A stretch of DNA of 64,000 bases. It comes from Cytospora piceicola. Taxonomy: Eukaryota > Ascomycota > Sordariomycetes > Diaporthales > Cytosporaceae. The stretch lies in assembly GCA_023375675.1 (NCBI GenBank), contig JALQBC010000007.1, positions 930,001 through 994,000 on the forward strand. Direction: 5' to 3'. The position numbers were made by a program, and so were the translations under genes. The notes under the pieces were generated by a model, which saw only the letters and a program-made list of their open reading frames with translations, made no database searches and had not been told where the DNA came from. Positions 1 to 14,000 of the stretch are shown here, in pieces; positions within the stretch are counted from its first letter, which is position 1; the number at the start of each line of letters is the position of its first letter.

Positions 1-1953
<1,953 letters not shown>

Positions 1954-2160
1954 CTTGATAGAATAAAAGAAGGGTGTTTCTCTACAACAGAAACTGTAGA
2001 AAGGTAGAAAAAAAGAGACGAAAGGGTATATGTGACTTGGGAGGGGGAGATTGGGAGAAGAGAGGAAGGGCGTTGCTTAAAGAGGTTCAAGTTTGGAGGG
2101 TTTGAAAAAGGCTTCAGAATTTTATTGAGGTACAGTAATGACGCCCGCCCGCAACAGACA

Positions 2161-2178
2161 GAAGCTTCCCGAAATTTT
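2161..2178 (-). promoter_or_regulatory. Heat shock element upstream of mitochondrial Hsp70
   Basis: GAAGCTTCCCGAAATTTT consists of four alternating units (GAA-nn-TTC-nn-GAA-nn-TTT) with exact two-base spacing, the classical binding pattern for an HSF1 trimer; only the last unit departs from TTC. It lies about 210 bp upstream of the Hsp70 start codon. Binding and heat induction are inferred from the motif and the gene's family. Confidence 0.7.
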
Positions 2179-2415
2179 GCCTGCCAGTCCCAGGTTCCAG
2201 TCTTTCCAGTTCCAGTTCCAGTCTATCCGCTCTTGCCCCAAGTTTGCCCCGACCTCAGCCGGGGCGTGGTCCGTGCATGCAAACACCGACCACTTGAATC
2301 GCTGAGCTGGACCGAGGTACCGACAGGGATGGACGGGAACCGCACAGGCCGGCCGCCTCTTTACCACAGTACATGTTATTTATTCGCTCGGAGCATCGGC
2401 TGCTCTAGCAGTCTG

Positions 2416-2510
2416 CCTACCTAGGTACATAGGTATCGAGGTACATAGGTACCTGACATCGTATCTACCTACCTAGGTACCTACCTACCTATAGGGATGT
2501 AGGTAGGTAC
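2416..2510. repeat. CCTAGGTA-type palindromic low-complexity cluster
   Basis: A run of variants of TACCTAGGTA, ACATAGGTA and CTACCTAC alternating on both strands. The same motif recurs in many other gaps of this window and was not noticed inside a coding exon. Confidence 0.8.
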
Positions 2511-2950
2511 AGTATTACTACCGCCAACGAGAACCCTTATTAAAAGTATCCTCTTTCCTGCAACTGCATTAGCAAAGCAGAGAGCATGGACGTTCGTGTA
2601 TAACTTCGGGAGACCATGATGCGGCAATCTCTGTGCTCCTCGAACATCGCAACACCAGATCTTCGGTACTCCATGTACAATTGGATTGTAAACATCAACC
2701 TTGGAAACCAGCGGCACTGTCTGCCTAGGTAGGTAGCTAGGGAGGTATATAGTATCATCCGGTTCAGGCTATTTACTATGGCTGCTATGGTAGTAGTCCC
2801 CTTCAATGTACATCTGACTCCATGCCCAACTACTTCCAAGACTACCATACCGCGCAGGCGACCCTTTTTGAAATAGTAGTGGGCACGGTATAGGGGCGCT
2901 AAAACCATTTCCGGCCTAACGTCAGCTTGCCATGGTTTTTAAGTCAAAAC

Positions 2951-3035
2951 ATTTCAAAGCTTTGAATCATTTCGAGGCTTTAGATCATTTCGAGGCTTTC
3001 AGATCATTTTAAGGCTTTCAGATCATTTCGAAGGA
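2951..3035. repeat. Degenerate 18-19 bp tandem repeat, about 4.5 copies
   Basis: Successive units of the form ATTTCGAGGCTTTCAGATC begin at 2951, 2969, 2987, 3006 and 3025 (partial), with a few substitutions and one 1-base length change between units. Confidence 0.85.
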
Positions 3036-3044
3036 CCGTACCTT

Positions 3045-3101
3045 CCTCTAGGTACCTTCCCTAAGTATCTACCTAGGTAGGTACCTAGGTAGGTAGGCAG
3101 G
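3045..3101. repeat. CCTAGGTA-type palindromic cluster
   Basis: Tandem and overlapping copies of TACCTAGGTA and GTACCTAGGTAGG, immediately between two tandem-repeat arrays. Confidence 0.8.
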
Positions 3102-3113
3102 TTGTGAATATTC

Positions 3114-3198
3114 AAGGAAAGAACACCACCAAGGAAAGAACACCACCAAGGAAAGAACACCACCAAGGAAAGAACATCACCAAGGAAAGAACACCACC
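3114..3198. repeat. 17-bp tandem repeat, five copies
   Basis: AAGGAAAGAACACCACC is repeated exactly five times (starts 3114, 3131, 3148, 3165, 3182). The fourth copy has a single C-to-T change; the other four are identical. Such near identity suggests recent expansion. Confidence 0.95.
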
Positions 3199-4076
3199 GT
3201 AAGCATCGGCCCCGGTTTAAAGTCCTGGTCAACAAGTAATCAATTGATCTACGGCTCCCTACCGACTTAGCCACCCCTCCGTACGTGAGAAGAGAAATGT
3301 AACAAGAGAAAAAAGACCCCCTTTCAATTCTACGACGGCCAGAAAAAAGCCCGAAGTAATTCCGGCCTTTTACCGCTATAAATATTACTTCTATACGGTA
3401 ACCTAGCTTTCGTACGGTACCGTTTAAAAGTTTTAAACTGATTTGGCTCAGAAATGGTTTCCTACCCTTAGTACAGTATACCTCTGAACGTCAGCTAAAA
3501 ATGGTCCCGAACAGTTTCTAAAAGACCCGTCCGCGCGGTATAGTACCTAGGTAGGTTAGGTAACCCAAGTAGGTATAGGAACGCAGATGGCACAGGCCGG
3601 GTACATCTGTATATGCTGGGTTGGCACAGCGATGTCATGTACCGGGGCTTCCCCTTCATGGGGGCTTTGTCTTTGTACGGAAGCATTATTGAGAAGATTG
3701 AATGTCGCCTCTTGGTAAACCAGCAAAAGAAACGTCATTCTTCTACCACTACTCAACTCACTCTCCTTACATTCATACATTCAACCTTCTTACATACTTA
3801 CATGGTGCCTACCTCCTTGACAAATTCAAGCTTCAATCAGATCTGTCGACAACTCCCTTCCTTTTCCCTGCCCACCAAAATTGCAGGTCCCGACCACATT
3901 CTCGCCTTCTACGCGCAACGCAACCAACAACTCCTGGCCATCGCCCCACACGCTTCCGTATTGGCACACCTTGGACCAACTTGGTAGGCATCCATAAGCT
4001 CGAAGCACTCGATCCGCCTCCATCGTCTTCTCCATGACTCGGCAGTCCTGAACATCGAGCCTCGCAGTCGGCAACC

Positions 4077-6568
4077 ATGGCTGTTATGGACGATAGGATG
4101 TATGTGTTTCCATCCCCCATCGAAACCCGCCACCCTTCATTGCATAACTTAATCTCCTTTGGCCTGTCGCTGCCCCCCGATTTCGCGATCTGGTTTATGT
4201 CTTCGGGGTCGCATCAACCGTCTGACTGATAGAAATCCGCTCGCAGATATCATCCAACCGACACCCTCATCCATTTGAAACCGAGGCAGCATTACCGTGT
4301 TGGTCTACATGTCGAGTATGTGGTCAATCAACCCACGCCTTGTTCCCGCGACCCAGCCTCAATAGTCTAACACTTGCTCTGTATCAGGCACTGGCAACTG
4401 CGGTCCCAGATCGGCCTGTCCTCGCCGCGCCATATCTACTACGTAGGAGGCAACGGAAACTCCCAGATCCACACACTCGACACGGCCGCCCATGAAAGCG
4501 AGACCATCAAGATCCTCACCTTTGCCCCTCGATGTCTGGTGGCCAAGAACGGTTGGATATGCGCTGGTGGGGAGAATGGCGAGTTCGTTGCATTTCCGGT
4601 GACCGAGGATAACGAGGAACACGGTCGCGGCCGAAGTGGCGAACGCGACCCCTATTGGAACCATGTCCAGGACTATGTCGATAACGGGCCCCCTGACGAC
4701 GCCGACCGAGATCACCTGCTCGATGCTTTCAGAGACCATGTCCATGGGCTCTCCCCGGATGAACGACTGCAATTAGGCATGGACCCGCCCTCTAATAATG
4801 AGAGCGACGAAATCATGCCTCCGCTCATCCCTGCCGCACAAGCAAATTCCGAAAAGAATCTGGTGGCGCGATCCAAAACATTTGGCAAGGAGCGTGTAAA
4901 TTGCATCACGATGTGGTTTCCTCCCTCGTCCGAAAACGAACGACACCCCGGCGCATACTCGAGACCTGTGGCCATTCTTGCAAATAACGACAAGAATGTC
5001 ACCATCGTGGACCTGGAGGGTCAGGATGCGCTGGACGAGCTGCCGCTCCCGGATTGCGTCAATCGTGCGTTGATATCGCCAGACGGACGATTGCTTATTG
5101 CTGTTTGCGACGACCCTTACCTCTATGTCCATGAGAGAGTACAAAAACAAAGCACGAGCAGGGGCCTGTTCACCCACAAGGAGAGCTTTGAGTGGAGGCA
5201 ATGCGCAACAATACACCTCGAGAGTCAGCGAAAGGAAGATCGCTCCGACCAGCGCGGTAGCTTTGCAGCTTGCTTTTCCAACACGGGCCGATTGCTTGCG
5301 GTTGGGACCCAGTATGGTGTTATTTCCATCTTTGACGTGGATCGGTTGACGGTGCGCGGAAGCGATCCCCTGATCACCGCATTCAATTCGTCAAGACCGA
5401 GGGAAGACGTAGGAGCAGTCCGTGATATGGCTTTTTGTCCCGGACCGTTCGACCTGTTGGCCTGGACGGAACACCGAGGCCGGGTTGGTGTGGCCGATAT
5501 TCGGAACAACTATGTCTCACGACAGACGCTCAATCTGGATGATTACGATGACTATGAGCAGATCATGGTGACCGAAAGGGGCTCGATCGACCCGCGACTG
5601 CTGGAGCGTAATGATCGTGGCGAATTGAGTTACTCGGATATAACAACAGCGGAAAACCGAAGGCGGCGGCAACCTACTGACTACCACCCGCCCCTGACGA
5701 ATGAAGAGACTGTGGTTCTCGAGGCGCTTCAGGAGCACCGCAGGCGCAGGGAGCAGGCTGCTGCTGCCCGAAACCAGTCCTCCCGCATGGGCCTGTCGAC
5801 GAGACTGGCGGAACGCATACAGAACCGAAACACGACTGCATACTTGAATGATAACAGCTCCAGGCTCCAAGCAGAGACGAGCAATGCCCGCCGGGTGGGC
5901 GATATCCTCAGCGACATACAGAGCCAACGGGATCGCCTGCGCGACCAGTCCGACCGCCTGCGGGAGCAATCAGAGCGCGTGCGCGCCCGCCGTTTCGCAG
6001 TCGACGAGGCAGAGAGGCGCCGCCTAGCGGATACCTCACGGACGCTGCGTGCTCCCCTGGTGCTCCCTGAGTCTCAGCGTCCAGTGTACATCAGCAACTC
6101 TTACAACTCTTACACTGACCTGGAGACGCTGGATCACTCTGCCCCCGAAGGAGCAGCACCCGCATCCGCATCCGGACCCGGAACAGTTGCTTATGAACCG
6201 GGCCAGGGTGAGTCGACGGGCAATCGGGCACGGGATTACCTGGCGTCCGTCTGGACCACCATTCTTAGGGATCGGGACATGGAGACGGATCCCCCCAGCC
6301 GGGCCCCGCGGAACCGGCTGGCTGATCGTGTTCTGAATCTGAATATGGCCACCGGCCGGATCGACCGTGAGCCTGATGACACGGCTGGCCTGGCGTGGAG
6401 CGATGACGGTCAAACTTTGTAAGTAATCTATCCCGTATAGATCGTTTTGGGCTTGACCCAGTGGGCTAATGTGTGATGAACAGGATTATCGGTGCTGAAG
6501 ACGGTATCTATGAATTCCATGTCAATCTGTTGGGCAGGAAGGTCTTTCCAAGCATGGAGATGCGCTGA
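4077..6568 (+). CDS. WD-repeat-like protein with DUF2415 domain
   Basis: Fungal protein of unknown role, 768 residues. Exons 4077-4198, 4247-4315, 4388-6418 and 6484-6568. All junctions keep frame: exon 1 ends in DFAIWF, exon 2 gives YHPTDTLIHLKPRQHYRVGL, and the last exon continues DGQTL with IIGAEDGIYEFHVNLLGR. Repeats typical of a beta-propeller are visible, for example NGWICAGGENGEFVAF, ALISPDGRLLIAVCDDPYLY and GRLLAVGTQYGVISIFDVDR. The segment AFCPGPFDLLAWTEHRGRVG at about 410-430 carries the DLL motif (419-421) that marks Pfam DUF2415. A strongly charged, probably coiled-coil segment follows at about 570-612 (repeated DRLRDQ/DRLREQ). The C-terminal piece DGQTLIIGAEDG looks like another propeller blade, so the helical insert interrupts or precedes it. 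I cannot assign a pathway; a scaffold role is only a guess. Confidence 0.85.
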
Positions 6569-7068
6569 ATGAAGCTGGCCTTTTGGTACCACTCCTTAAT
6601 CCGAGGGCCGCGCGGACGACGTGGAGGTGCATGACATTGGTTGGCGCACTGGCGTTGAGGTGGGCAACATTGGCACTTGGAAACCCCTTGTGTCTGTATG
6701 CATTGGGGTCGTTATTTATCGGGTTTGGCTTAATCGCGGTGTTCTTGGGTATGCCTGCTTTGTTTTTTGGGCCCATGGCCAGCTGCACCTACAATGCTTT
6801 TCCCTCTTCTCCCGAAAGCATGTGTCGGAGGGTTTTTGCTGTCATTTGCGTATATATCCCGACCACCAGGCGTCGGTTCCTAGGTTTCATGCTCGTTCGG
6901 GACCACAACCTCCCATAGGTCAGAATGAAAGTACGTCAAGACTCGTAAGCAGAGTGAAAGGTTTGCCCAGGTGGTCAGTAGTAGTATATATTCATCTATT
7001 GGTCTTTAATGTATTCGACGCGGGTCGTTTGTGTGTCTATTAAGTGTTACAAGCATATGGATAGCCGC
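6569..7068. other. Convergent intergenic gap
   Basis: 3' flanks of the WD-type gene (plus) and the FAD oxidoreductase (minus). No gene or RNA recognised. Confidence 0.6.
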
Positions 7069-8602
7069 TCACTTGTACAACATCCCCTCAACCATCTCCC
7101 CGATAGCCAGACAACTCGTCAACCCGGGGCTCTCGATGCCCATCAGGTTCACCCACCCCGCATATCCGTCCTCCTTCCTGATCACAAAGTCGTTAAACCC
7201 CTTCCCGTCCATCACGGCCTGGCCCCGCGCCAGCTTGGGCCGTATGCCGGCGTAGTCGGGCGTGAGGGCGCCGACGTCGACCCCGGGCAGGTACCGGCGG
7301 ATCTCCTCGGCGGCCTGGGCCAGGCGGGCCCCGTTGACGGCCAGGTCGTCGGCCGAGTCGACCCACTCGACGTCGGGGCCGAACTTGACGCGCCCGCCCA
7401 TGTCGAGGGTGAGGTGGGTGCCGAGGCCGCCGGCGCCGGGCTCGGGCGCGGGGTAGACGAGGGTGCTGACGCGCGGCCGCGGGCCCGAGTACGAGAAGTA
7501 GTTGCCCTTGGCGTAGTACATCCTCTGGTGCCTCTCGGCCGGCACGACCATGTTGTGGACGGCGCAGGACCCCAGCCCCGCCGCGTTGACGATGGTGTCG
7601 GCCGAGATGCTGCTCTCCTCGCCCGACTGCACGTCCCGGACCGTCACCTCCCAGCCCGCGCTCCCCGGAGGCCCGCCGGCGCCGGCGCCGCCGCCGAGGG
7701 GCGTGATGGCGGTGACGTCGGAGCCGGGCGAGAAGGTGCCGCCGGCGTCCTCGAGGTGGCCCAGCAGGGCGACCATGAGGGAGTGGCTGTCGACGATGCC
7801 GGTGGTGGGCGACTCGAGGCAGCCGGCCTCGGCGCGGACCTCGGGCTCGCGGCGGGCCAGCTCGTCGGCGCCGACCCAGCGCACGGGCACGCGGCCGCGC
7901 AGGGCGCCCTCGCAGTGGGCGTGCACGCGCTCGAGGGCCTCGCGCTGGGGGCCGGTCTGGGCGACGATGAACTTGCCCGTGTTGCGGTGGGGCACGTCCC
8001 ACCGCGCGCAGTAGTCGTAGAGGAGCTCCTTGCCGCGGATGCAGAGGCTCGTCTTGAGCGTGTCGGGCCCGTAGTAGATGCCCGCGTGGATCACCTCGCT
8101 GTTGCGCGAGGACGTCTCGGTGCCCGGGGCGAGGTGCCGCTCCAGGAGGAGGACCGAGGGCGTGCGCTGCGCCAGGGCGCGGGAGATGGCCAGGCCTACT
8201 ACGCCGCCGCCTATTACCTGGGGGTGTGTGTGAGTGAGTTTGGTTTGTTTCTTGGTGGTTCCTAGTGATTGATGGTGGAGATAGTCCCGAATAGGGTTGA
8301 GATTGGAGGAGCAGTGGTGTTGTTGGTCAATGTGGTTGTGATCACTCAGCCATGACCCGGTGGTTCTCGATACTCACAAGACCAGAACATCAGAGGAAGA
8401 TAAGAAGGAAACAAGAAGGGAAAATATAAACAAAAATAAAGAGTAGAACTCCAACTAAGAATTCACTTACCACATGGGAGAAGTCTGCCTGTCTTGCAGC
8501 ACTCGTTGAGAAGAGCCGCCCGGATGCGCTGATCTGATTGCTACCGGTTCCCACAGGCAAACTGCGCATGGGTAACCTCCTTATTGCTGCCCTTGAGAAC
8601 AT
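7069..8602 (-). CDS. FAD-dependent oxidoreductase, L-2-hydroxyglutarate dehydrogenase type, mitochondrial
   Basis: DAO-superfamily flavoenzyme, 426 residues. The closest family by eye is L-2-hydroxyglutarate dehydrogenase, which oxidises L-2-hydroxyglutarate to 2-oxoglutarate. Exons 8602-8471 and 8217-7069, separated by a 253-nt intron that falls just before the FAD motif. Exon 1 encodes 44 residues that read as a mitochondrial presequence (Arg/Ser-rich, ending RLFSTSAARQADFSHV). The Rossmann motif VIGGGVVGLAISRALA begins at residue 45. HAGIYYGPDTLKTSLCIRG at about 88-106 matches the H-x-GIYY block of this family, and RNTGKFIVAQTGPQREALER follows. Near the C-terminus is GIRPKLA, then an ending typical of the family (MGIESPGLTSCLAIGEMV). 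Very GC-rich codon use. Substrate is inferred from family likeness only. Confidence 0.85.
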
Positions 8603-9413
8603 ATTTCCTTTCCTCCAGTCAGTCAGTCTGGTTTCCCAAGACTATTTTTTCTTTTATCTTTTTCTTCTTTTGAGTATGTTGAAGTTTCTGAAAATACACT
8701 ACCTTCGTCTCTTTGTGGATGTTGTTAGTGAATATAATGGAGAATACCGAATGACGCAATCGCCCCTGTAAGTCTAGAGGGTCCCCTTAGCCAAAATTCG
8801 ACTTCAAAACTCGGGACCTGGTACGATTGGGACTGATTTATATGTCTTGTTGCTTTTACTGTGTATATGCTTGGTATTGCTTTTTCTTCCTTTACTGGGC
8901 ATAGATAGACGTTGCAATCGCAGGCCTTTAGAAAGAGCGAGGCCGAAGGCTCAGCGTAAATCTTGGTACTGACTTTACATCCCTCATCGCACTATACTGC
9001 CAAGGTCACCCTACAAACTCAGTGTCCTTGGCCTCTCTTCACACAAGGTAAATTATGACAGTACAGACGAATAATGAAAACGTCCTATTGAACCTTGGTT
9101 ATCGAGAAGCGATGGTATAGTCCTCTATCATCATGTTCTGCTTTCTGCCCCCCCCCCCCTCAGAACTTGACTAGGTGAGTATCAACAATAACACCAACCC
9201 TGAAAGCAAACCTCGCCCAGAAAGATAATACATAGTAGTTGTACAAAAGCATGATGTGGGTGTTTGTTTTTTCGTGTCATAGGAACCCTCCTGCGCCACC
9301 GTGAACCCTTTGGAAACGAAACAAAGCCAAAACCTCATTCTTGATGCTCACCTCGCCATAACGCCGTAAAACCCTCGTCATGCCATTGCTGTGTCGTCCC
9401 GATCCCGGATGGT
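8603..9413. other. Intergenic region with a poly-C tract
   Basis: Promoter side of the FAD oxidoreductase and 3' side of the coiled-coil gene. Contains a run of 12 C at 9148-9159. Nothing else recognised. Confidence 0.6.
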
Positions 9414-10673
9414 TTACTGATCCTTTGGTGTCTCCCGAATCGGGAGCCCCGTTCCTGATATGGCTCCAGCCGAAGGCCTGGCTTCCTCAGAGATGGACTC
9501 TGATCTTGTCAAGCCCGAGTGGTGTGCAGGCTCGCGTGTCAGGAGGGATGAAGTGTTCCCGCCAGGTGTGGTGTCTGCAAGCTGTCGCTCTGTATCAAAG
9601 TTCACCGTCAGCAAATTGTCCCCTTGCTTGCTTGTTTTGTCATCTCCTGGATTAGATAGACGCCTCTGGAACTCACCCAGGTCTCGGATCCGATGCCGCA
9701 GCATCTGGTTCTCCCTGGTCAACATCTGGGTCTCGGCCTGATAGAACGCGCTCTCGTCCCTGCCGCCCAACGCGAAAGGCTCGCCACCATCCTGGCTGAT
9801 AGACGTAGATCGCAGTCGAGGCGACGCACCGCGACTTGGTGTGCGGGATCGGTGTCGGAGGTCATTGCGCGCGATGTCGAAGGAGCTGCGAGGGTAGATG
9901 GGCGACCTGGGCATGGAGCCGGACGAAGAGATATTCGGCATAGCTGGAGCGGGGTTCGAGGCTGTAGGGATAGGCTGTGGACCGGGGCCCGGGGTTGTCA
10001 CACCGGGTGACTCGTCGCCGACAATCGCGGACGTTGATTGAGACTGGAGTTGAAGGATCTGAGCTTGTTGGTGGCGGATCTGGCCTAGGAGACGGTTCTG
10101 GGACGGGTGGTATGGTTAGCAACATGTTCCACCCTCAAGATATCTTGCAGTGTCGTACCACTTGAGCCTCCTGTTCGGCTTCCAGCTCCTGGTGCAGCTC
10201 GCCCAAGCTGGGGGTTCGGGTGTGGTGTGGATCACCACCAGCCATCAGCAGAGGCGACCCAGCCAGAGGGCCTGCTGGGCTCGTGAAGCTGCTTCGGTGG
10301 TGGGAATCGGGGACCATCTCGCCGGGTCCAGGGAGGGACGGATCGTTGAGCTGGAGGTTCATGAGGACCTGGGATCGTCTTCGGCCTCCACTCGGAGAGG
10401 TGACCTGTCGGGAGACGGAGCTAGAGGAGCCTGTACATAGGGAGGTATGTTAGCAACGCGGAGGGCGGGGACGCTATGGTTGACAGACTATGCGCCCATG
10501 AGGGTTGACATACGCCTAGAGTTTGAGGAGCGTTCATGTTGCAAACCAGCATTGACAGCGGCGGCGGCCTGCAAGGAAACCGAGGCCGTGCGACTGGGTG
10601 TCGGCGAAGTCGAGCCCTCAGGCTGTCGAGACGCGGCCGACTCACTGCCGTTGTTGTTGATGTTGGCCGACAT
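9414..10673 (-). CDS. Ser/Pro-rich coiled-coil protein, function unknown
   Basis: 371-residue protein with exons 10673-10514, 10430-10159 and 10097-9414. Donors GTATGT and GTACGA and both acceptors keep frame (exon 2 ends EAEQEAQV, exon 3 begins NRLLGQIRHQQAQ). Two helices with heptad character are visible. One is split by intron 2 (about residues 129-162, LGELHQELEAEQEAQV then NRLLGQIRHQQAQILQLQ). The other is at about 265-291 (AETQMLTRENQMLRHRIRDL). The rest is low-complexity Ser/Thr/Pro with many possible SP/TP phosphorylation sites. A bZIP was considered, but there is no basic region before either helix. I do not recognise the family; a structural or signalling adaptor is a guess. Confidence 0.75.
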
Positions 10674-10980
10674 TGCACAAGTGGAGGAGGGAAGAGTGTA
10701 GTTGTGTTGTGTTGTGTTGTGTAGTGTAGTGTTGGAGAGAGGGACGATGGAGGAAGAGAGTTGAGGTCTAGTATGCTTTTGCCTAAGGGCACTCTTTCTC
10801 TATATCTCCTCTTAAGGTTGCAAGGTTGCAAGGTTGTCAAGGCGGCGCATATGTACCATTTATCGATGCGGTCGGTTTTCCTTCGAGGTCAGGTCAGGGT
10901 AGGAGCGACCTGCGCGGCCGGTTTGGTGGGGGAGGGGGTTTGTTCTGGGGTCAATCGCGGGGCTTAGTTGCGGTGCCTAA

Positions 10981-11010
10981 GTACAGTACCTAGGTAGGTA
11001 GGTAGGTACT
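10981..11010. repeat. CCTAGGTA/GGTA microsatellite
   Basis: GTACAGTACC followed by four TAGGTA/GGTA steps; a member of the dispersed motif family seen through the window's gaps. Confidence 0.8.
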
Positions 11011-14000
11011 ACAGCGTGTCCTAATGTACTCATCAGCCTGTCAGCGTGCAGCTGTTGTCCCAGTAGGCAGGAACTGAACTTTGGGGAAGGCCGGGGATGG
11101 TGTGGTTGCGTGTTTGGACACCAATTGGTTGACCTGAGTACCGTCCAGTCCAGCACTGTCCAGCACCGCCTGTGGTTCAGTGGAGGGGCAGCGGGGAATG
11201 CGTCACGGGCCCCACGCCATTCAAGATCTACCTAGGCAACCGTTAGGGTCGTCAGGGTCGTCAGGGTTCTGTTACGAGACCTTTTGCTCATGAACGAGCA
11301 TGAACAGCTGGGGAACTCTTCTGACGACAACAAGATGGCATTGCCATCACCATTGAATGAAACTTCAGCCATCCTGGTAACACATCGGTCACATTGCTAC
11401 CAGCTGACCACCTTTTTGCAGAGCACACGACGTCTTTTCGCCTTCTTTAGCCTAGCAACGACGACATCATATCGCACCACTTACACGCATCAACGACCCA
11501 CGTCCACAGACATGGCTTGGCCCTTCGTCATGTTCTGTGCGTATTACCGGCAAGGCTGAACGGTCTATAACCAAGAATTGAAGTCCTTACACCTTCTCTT
11601 CCCCACTAGGTCTACAGTTTGTCAGTTTGTACACATATATGAGACTCCATTCTTAGACACTCTCGAGCGCGTGGCAGCCTTCGTCTATGACTTACTTCTA
11701 AGACAAGCATTGAGCTCTAGAACATGAGCCTCCCAGGAGACTGGGCACCAGCGATCGATCCTATAGGGACAGATACGTATTGCGTACTAAGTACGCATGC
11801 AAGTCTACGCGGAGAGCCGGGACGGCGGGACACATTTATCCCCGGAGGCGCGGCCGGGATCCCAGGTATCACCTGACAACTAACATCGTCAGCCCATCCA
11901 GCAATGGAGAGAAGGATACAAATGAACCGAGCATCGGCAAAAACATGCCAGGCTCGATCTTTTGACCTAATATATGTGAAACTTGTAGCTTCCCATTCGG
12001 CGGCCTGGTATTCTTGCCATAGGCGGAACGATATCCATCCTGGGAACAAGACGAAAGAGAGACAACTAACCTCCCTGGGCGCTTCCGTCTGACCTACCTA
12101 GCCGCCCAGGTGGCTGGCTGTAGTAAATATTCCTGAGGTCAGGAGTTCCATCATTCTCGTTCGCCCATGTCACGCGTGCGAGACGCGACCAGCTTATCTC
12201 ACTAACTTCCATTCGGAACGCCATAACCGCCCATGGGATATGGCGGATTGCTCACACCCGGCCATTCTAACTCAAGCCTAGGGTTGTTTGCACGAGTTTT
12301 CGACGGGATTCTTCGTCAGTGAAACAACCATCCAGCTTCTTCCCTGTCGATCCCGGTTGCAACAGACGGCAGTAGTGGTGGAGAATTGCCGCTGTGGTAT
12401 CCGATGTGACAAAAAAGGTCCGATGCGGAAACCCGTTGAACAACGTTGTCAACGTTGCTTCCTCACGTCGTCTGGCCGTCAATCAACGGATCATCCAGCC
12501 AACCAGTGAGACAAGAACGGTTGCTTGTATACCTGGAAACTTGAAAAAAACGTTGACTTTTCAGGGTGATCCAGACACTGGTTTCCAGCTACCGAGGCCA
12601 TTCCGGACAATCTGGAAGAATGTCTTGCAGTAAGATTCAAAGCTACACTAGTCTCTCAGCCTTGGAGGACTGGATCCGGTTTCCCGGCAGCCTTATATCG
12701 ACTTTTACCCACAGGTAGATATCTCCTGGCAGATGACGGCCCACACCGGATCTCATGATAGCGTTCCCCGTACGATACTGCTTCCCCATGCTGGACAGGT
12801 GTGCCTGCGCTTGGATACGAGGGCACACCTCCCAAACCTGTACTGTCACTTATCACCTGCACCGGGAACTTTGCCGTCGATCTACCGCGGTGGCAGACAG
12901 TCCGGGTCTGGACCACGAGATCGGTGTCGATGAGCACGGCGGAGCCACCTTCGTATTCCCGGCTGCTTGTCAATTGCCTACCTGGGCATGCAAGGTGCAG
13001 CCGGAAACCTGGGCCGCGAGGAGGTTATCTGGCCTGGCTCCACCCGCAAGGCCGCTATATGTATAGTCTAGAGTATCGAGCGTAGATCAAACGTTTCGTA
13101 TTGAGGAAGGCTTATTAGGGACGACAGCCTCCACCCGGCAGAATTTTAGTTACCTCCAGATGTCGCCGTCCTCTGTTTTGCCTATGGCCTCTCTCTTAGC
13201 TGAAGATGGCCCTTCACGGACGAGACCATCATAGGCTCCAGGGCTTTAGGAATATGGTTCCCGACCACATGAAATACCTTCGTACCATAGCACAATTTGT
13301 TTTCCGAGGTATCCACTATTCTCTCAGGGTGAATGCCGCGGCTCCCCGTTGAAGAAGCGACAGCACTCGGGCGGAGATGGCCATTGAAAGCGCCAGTTCT
13401 TACAATACACGAAGTATTCGCTCCGAAACACAGATCGGAGTGACCTGCAAAGGCGAGGAGCCGTCAGGAAGGAGTACACACATAAACAACAAACGGGGAC
13501 AGGCTCCAGTTAAGGCAGCCTTCTCCATAGTCAAGAGTAAGTAGAATATACATATCAAATTGATAAGTACGGGCATGTAGGTGCGACGAATAGCCATCGA
13601 ACAATCCGACCTTCGGGAATGCGCCCGCCCAGCCCTTTACGACGGCGCTACTGCAGGTACATATCACAGGTCTGCATATGTAATGAAAAAAAAAGGGGGA
13701 GATCTGCAGTGCGGCTGCGACATGCATGGCGAAGAAAAAGAGCTGCAAGCCAAGCTGATTTAACCACCCGCGCTGTTGGGAGAGCAAAGCAAAATATTCT
13801 GGTTACCTGGAGTGAAGCAGATAGTGGGATTTCCGGCCGCTGCGATGTCCCCCCCAGCTTATCCAGGGTGAAAAAGCATCGGCCTGCTCTCGTGGCCGGC
13901 TACTTGGCTTGTTGAAACAGGTGTCGGCGGCGAATGTCCCCCTCTCTAGTCTCGGAATGGTCACCTATGCCCACACCCGCCCGCCATAATCACCGTAGGA

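Larger units (their letters stand above)
1954..4076. other. Intergenic region between Hsp70 and the WD-type gene
   Basis: Holds the two divergent promoters, the heat shock element and the repeats listed separately. About 3300-3560 is A/T-rich and degenerate in look. Short reading frames here have no family resemblance or usable splice context, so no gene is called. Confidence 0.7.

Noticed and set aside
7009..8265. 418-codon plus-strand frame opposite the FAD oxidoreductase
   Set aside because: Produced by very high GC3 in the real minus-strand gene; the translation is Gly/Ala/Val/Arg-rich without motifs.
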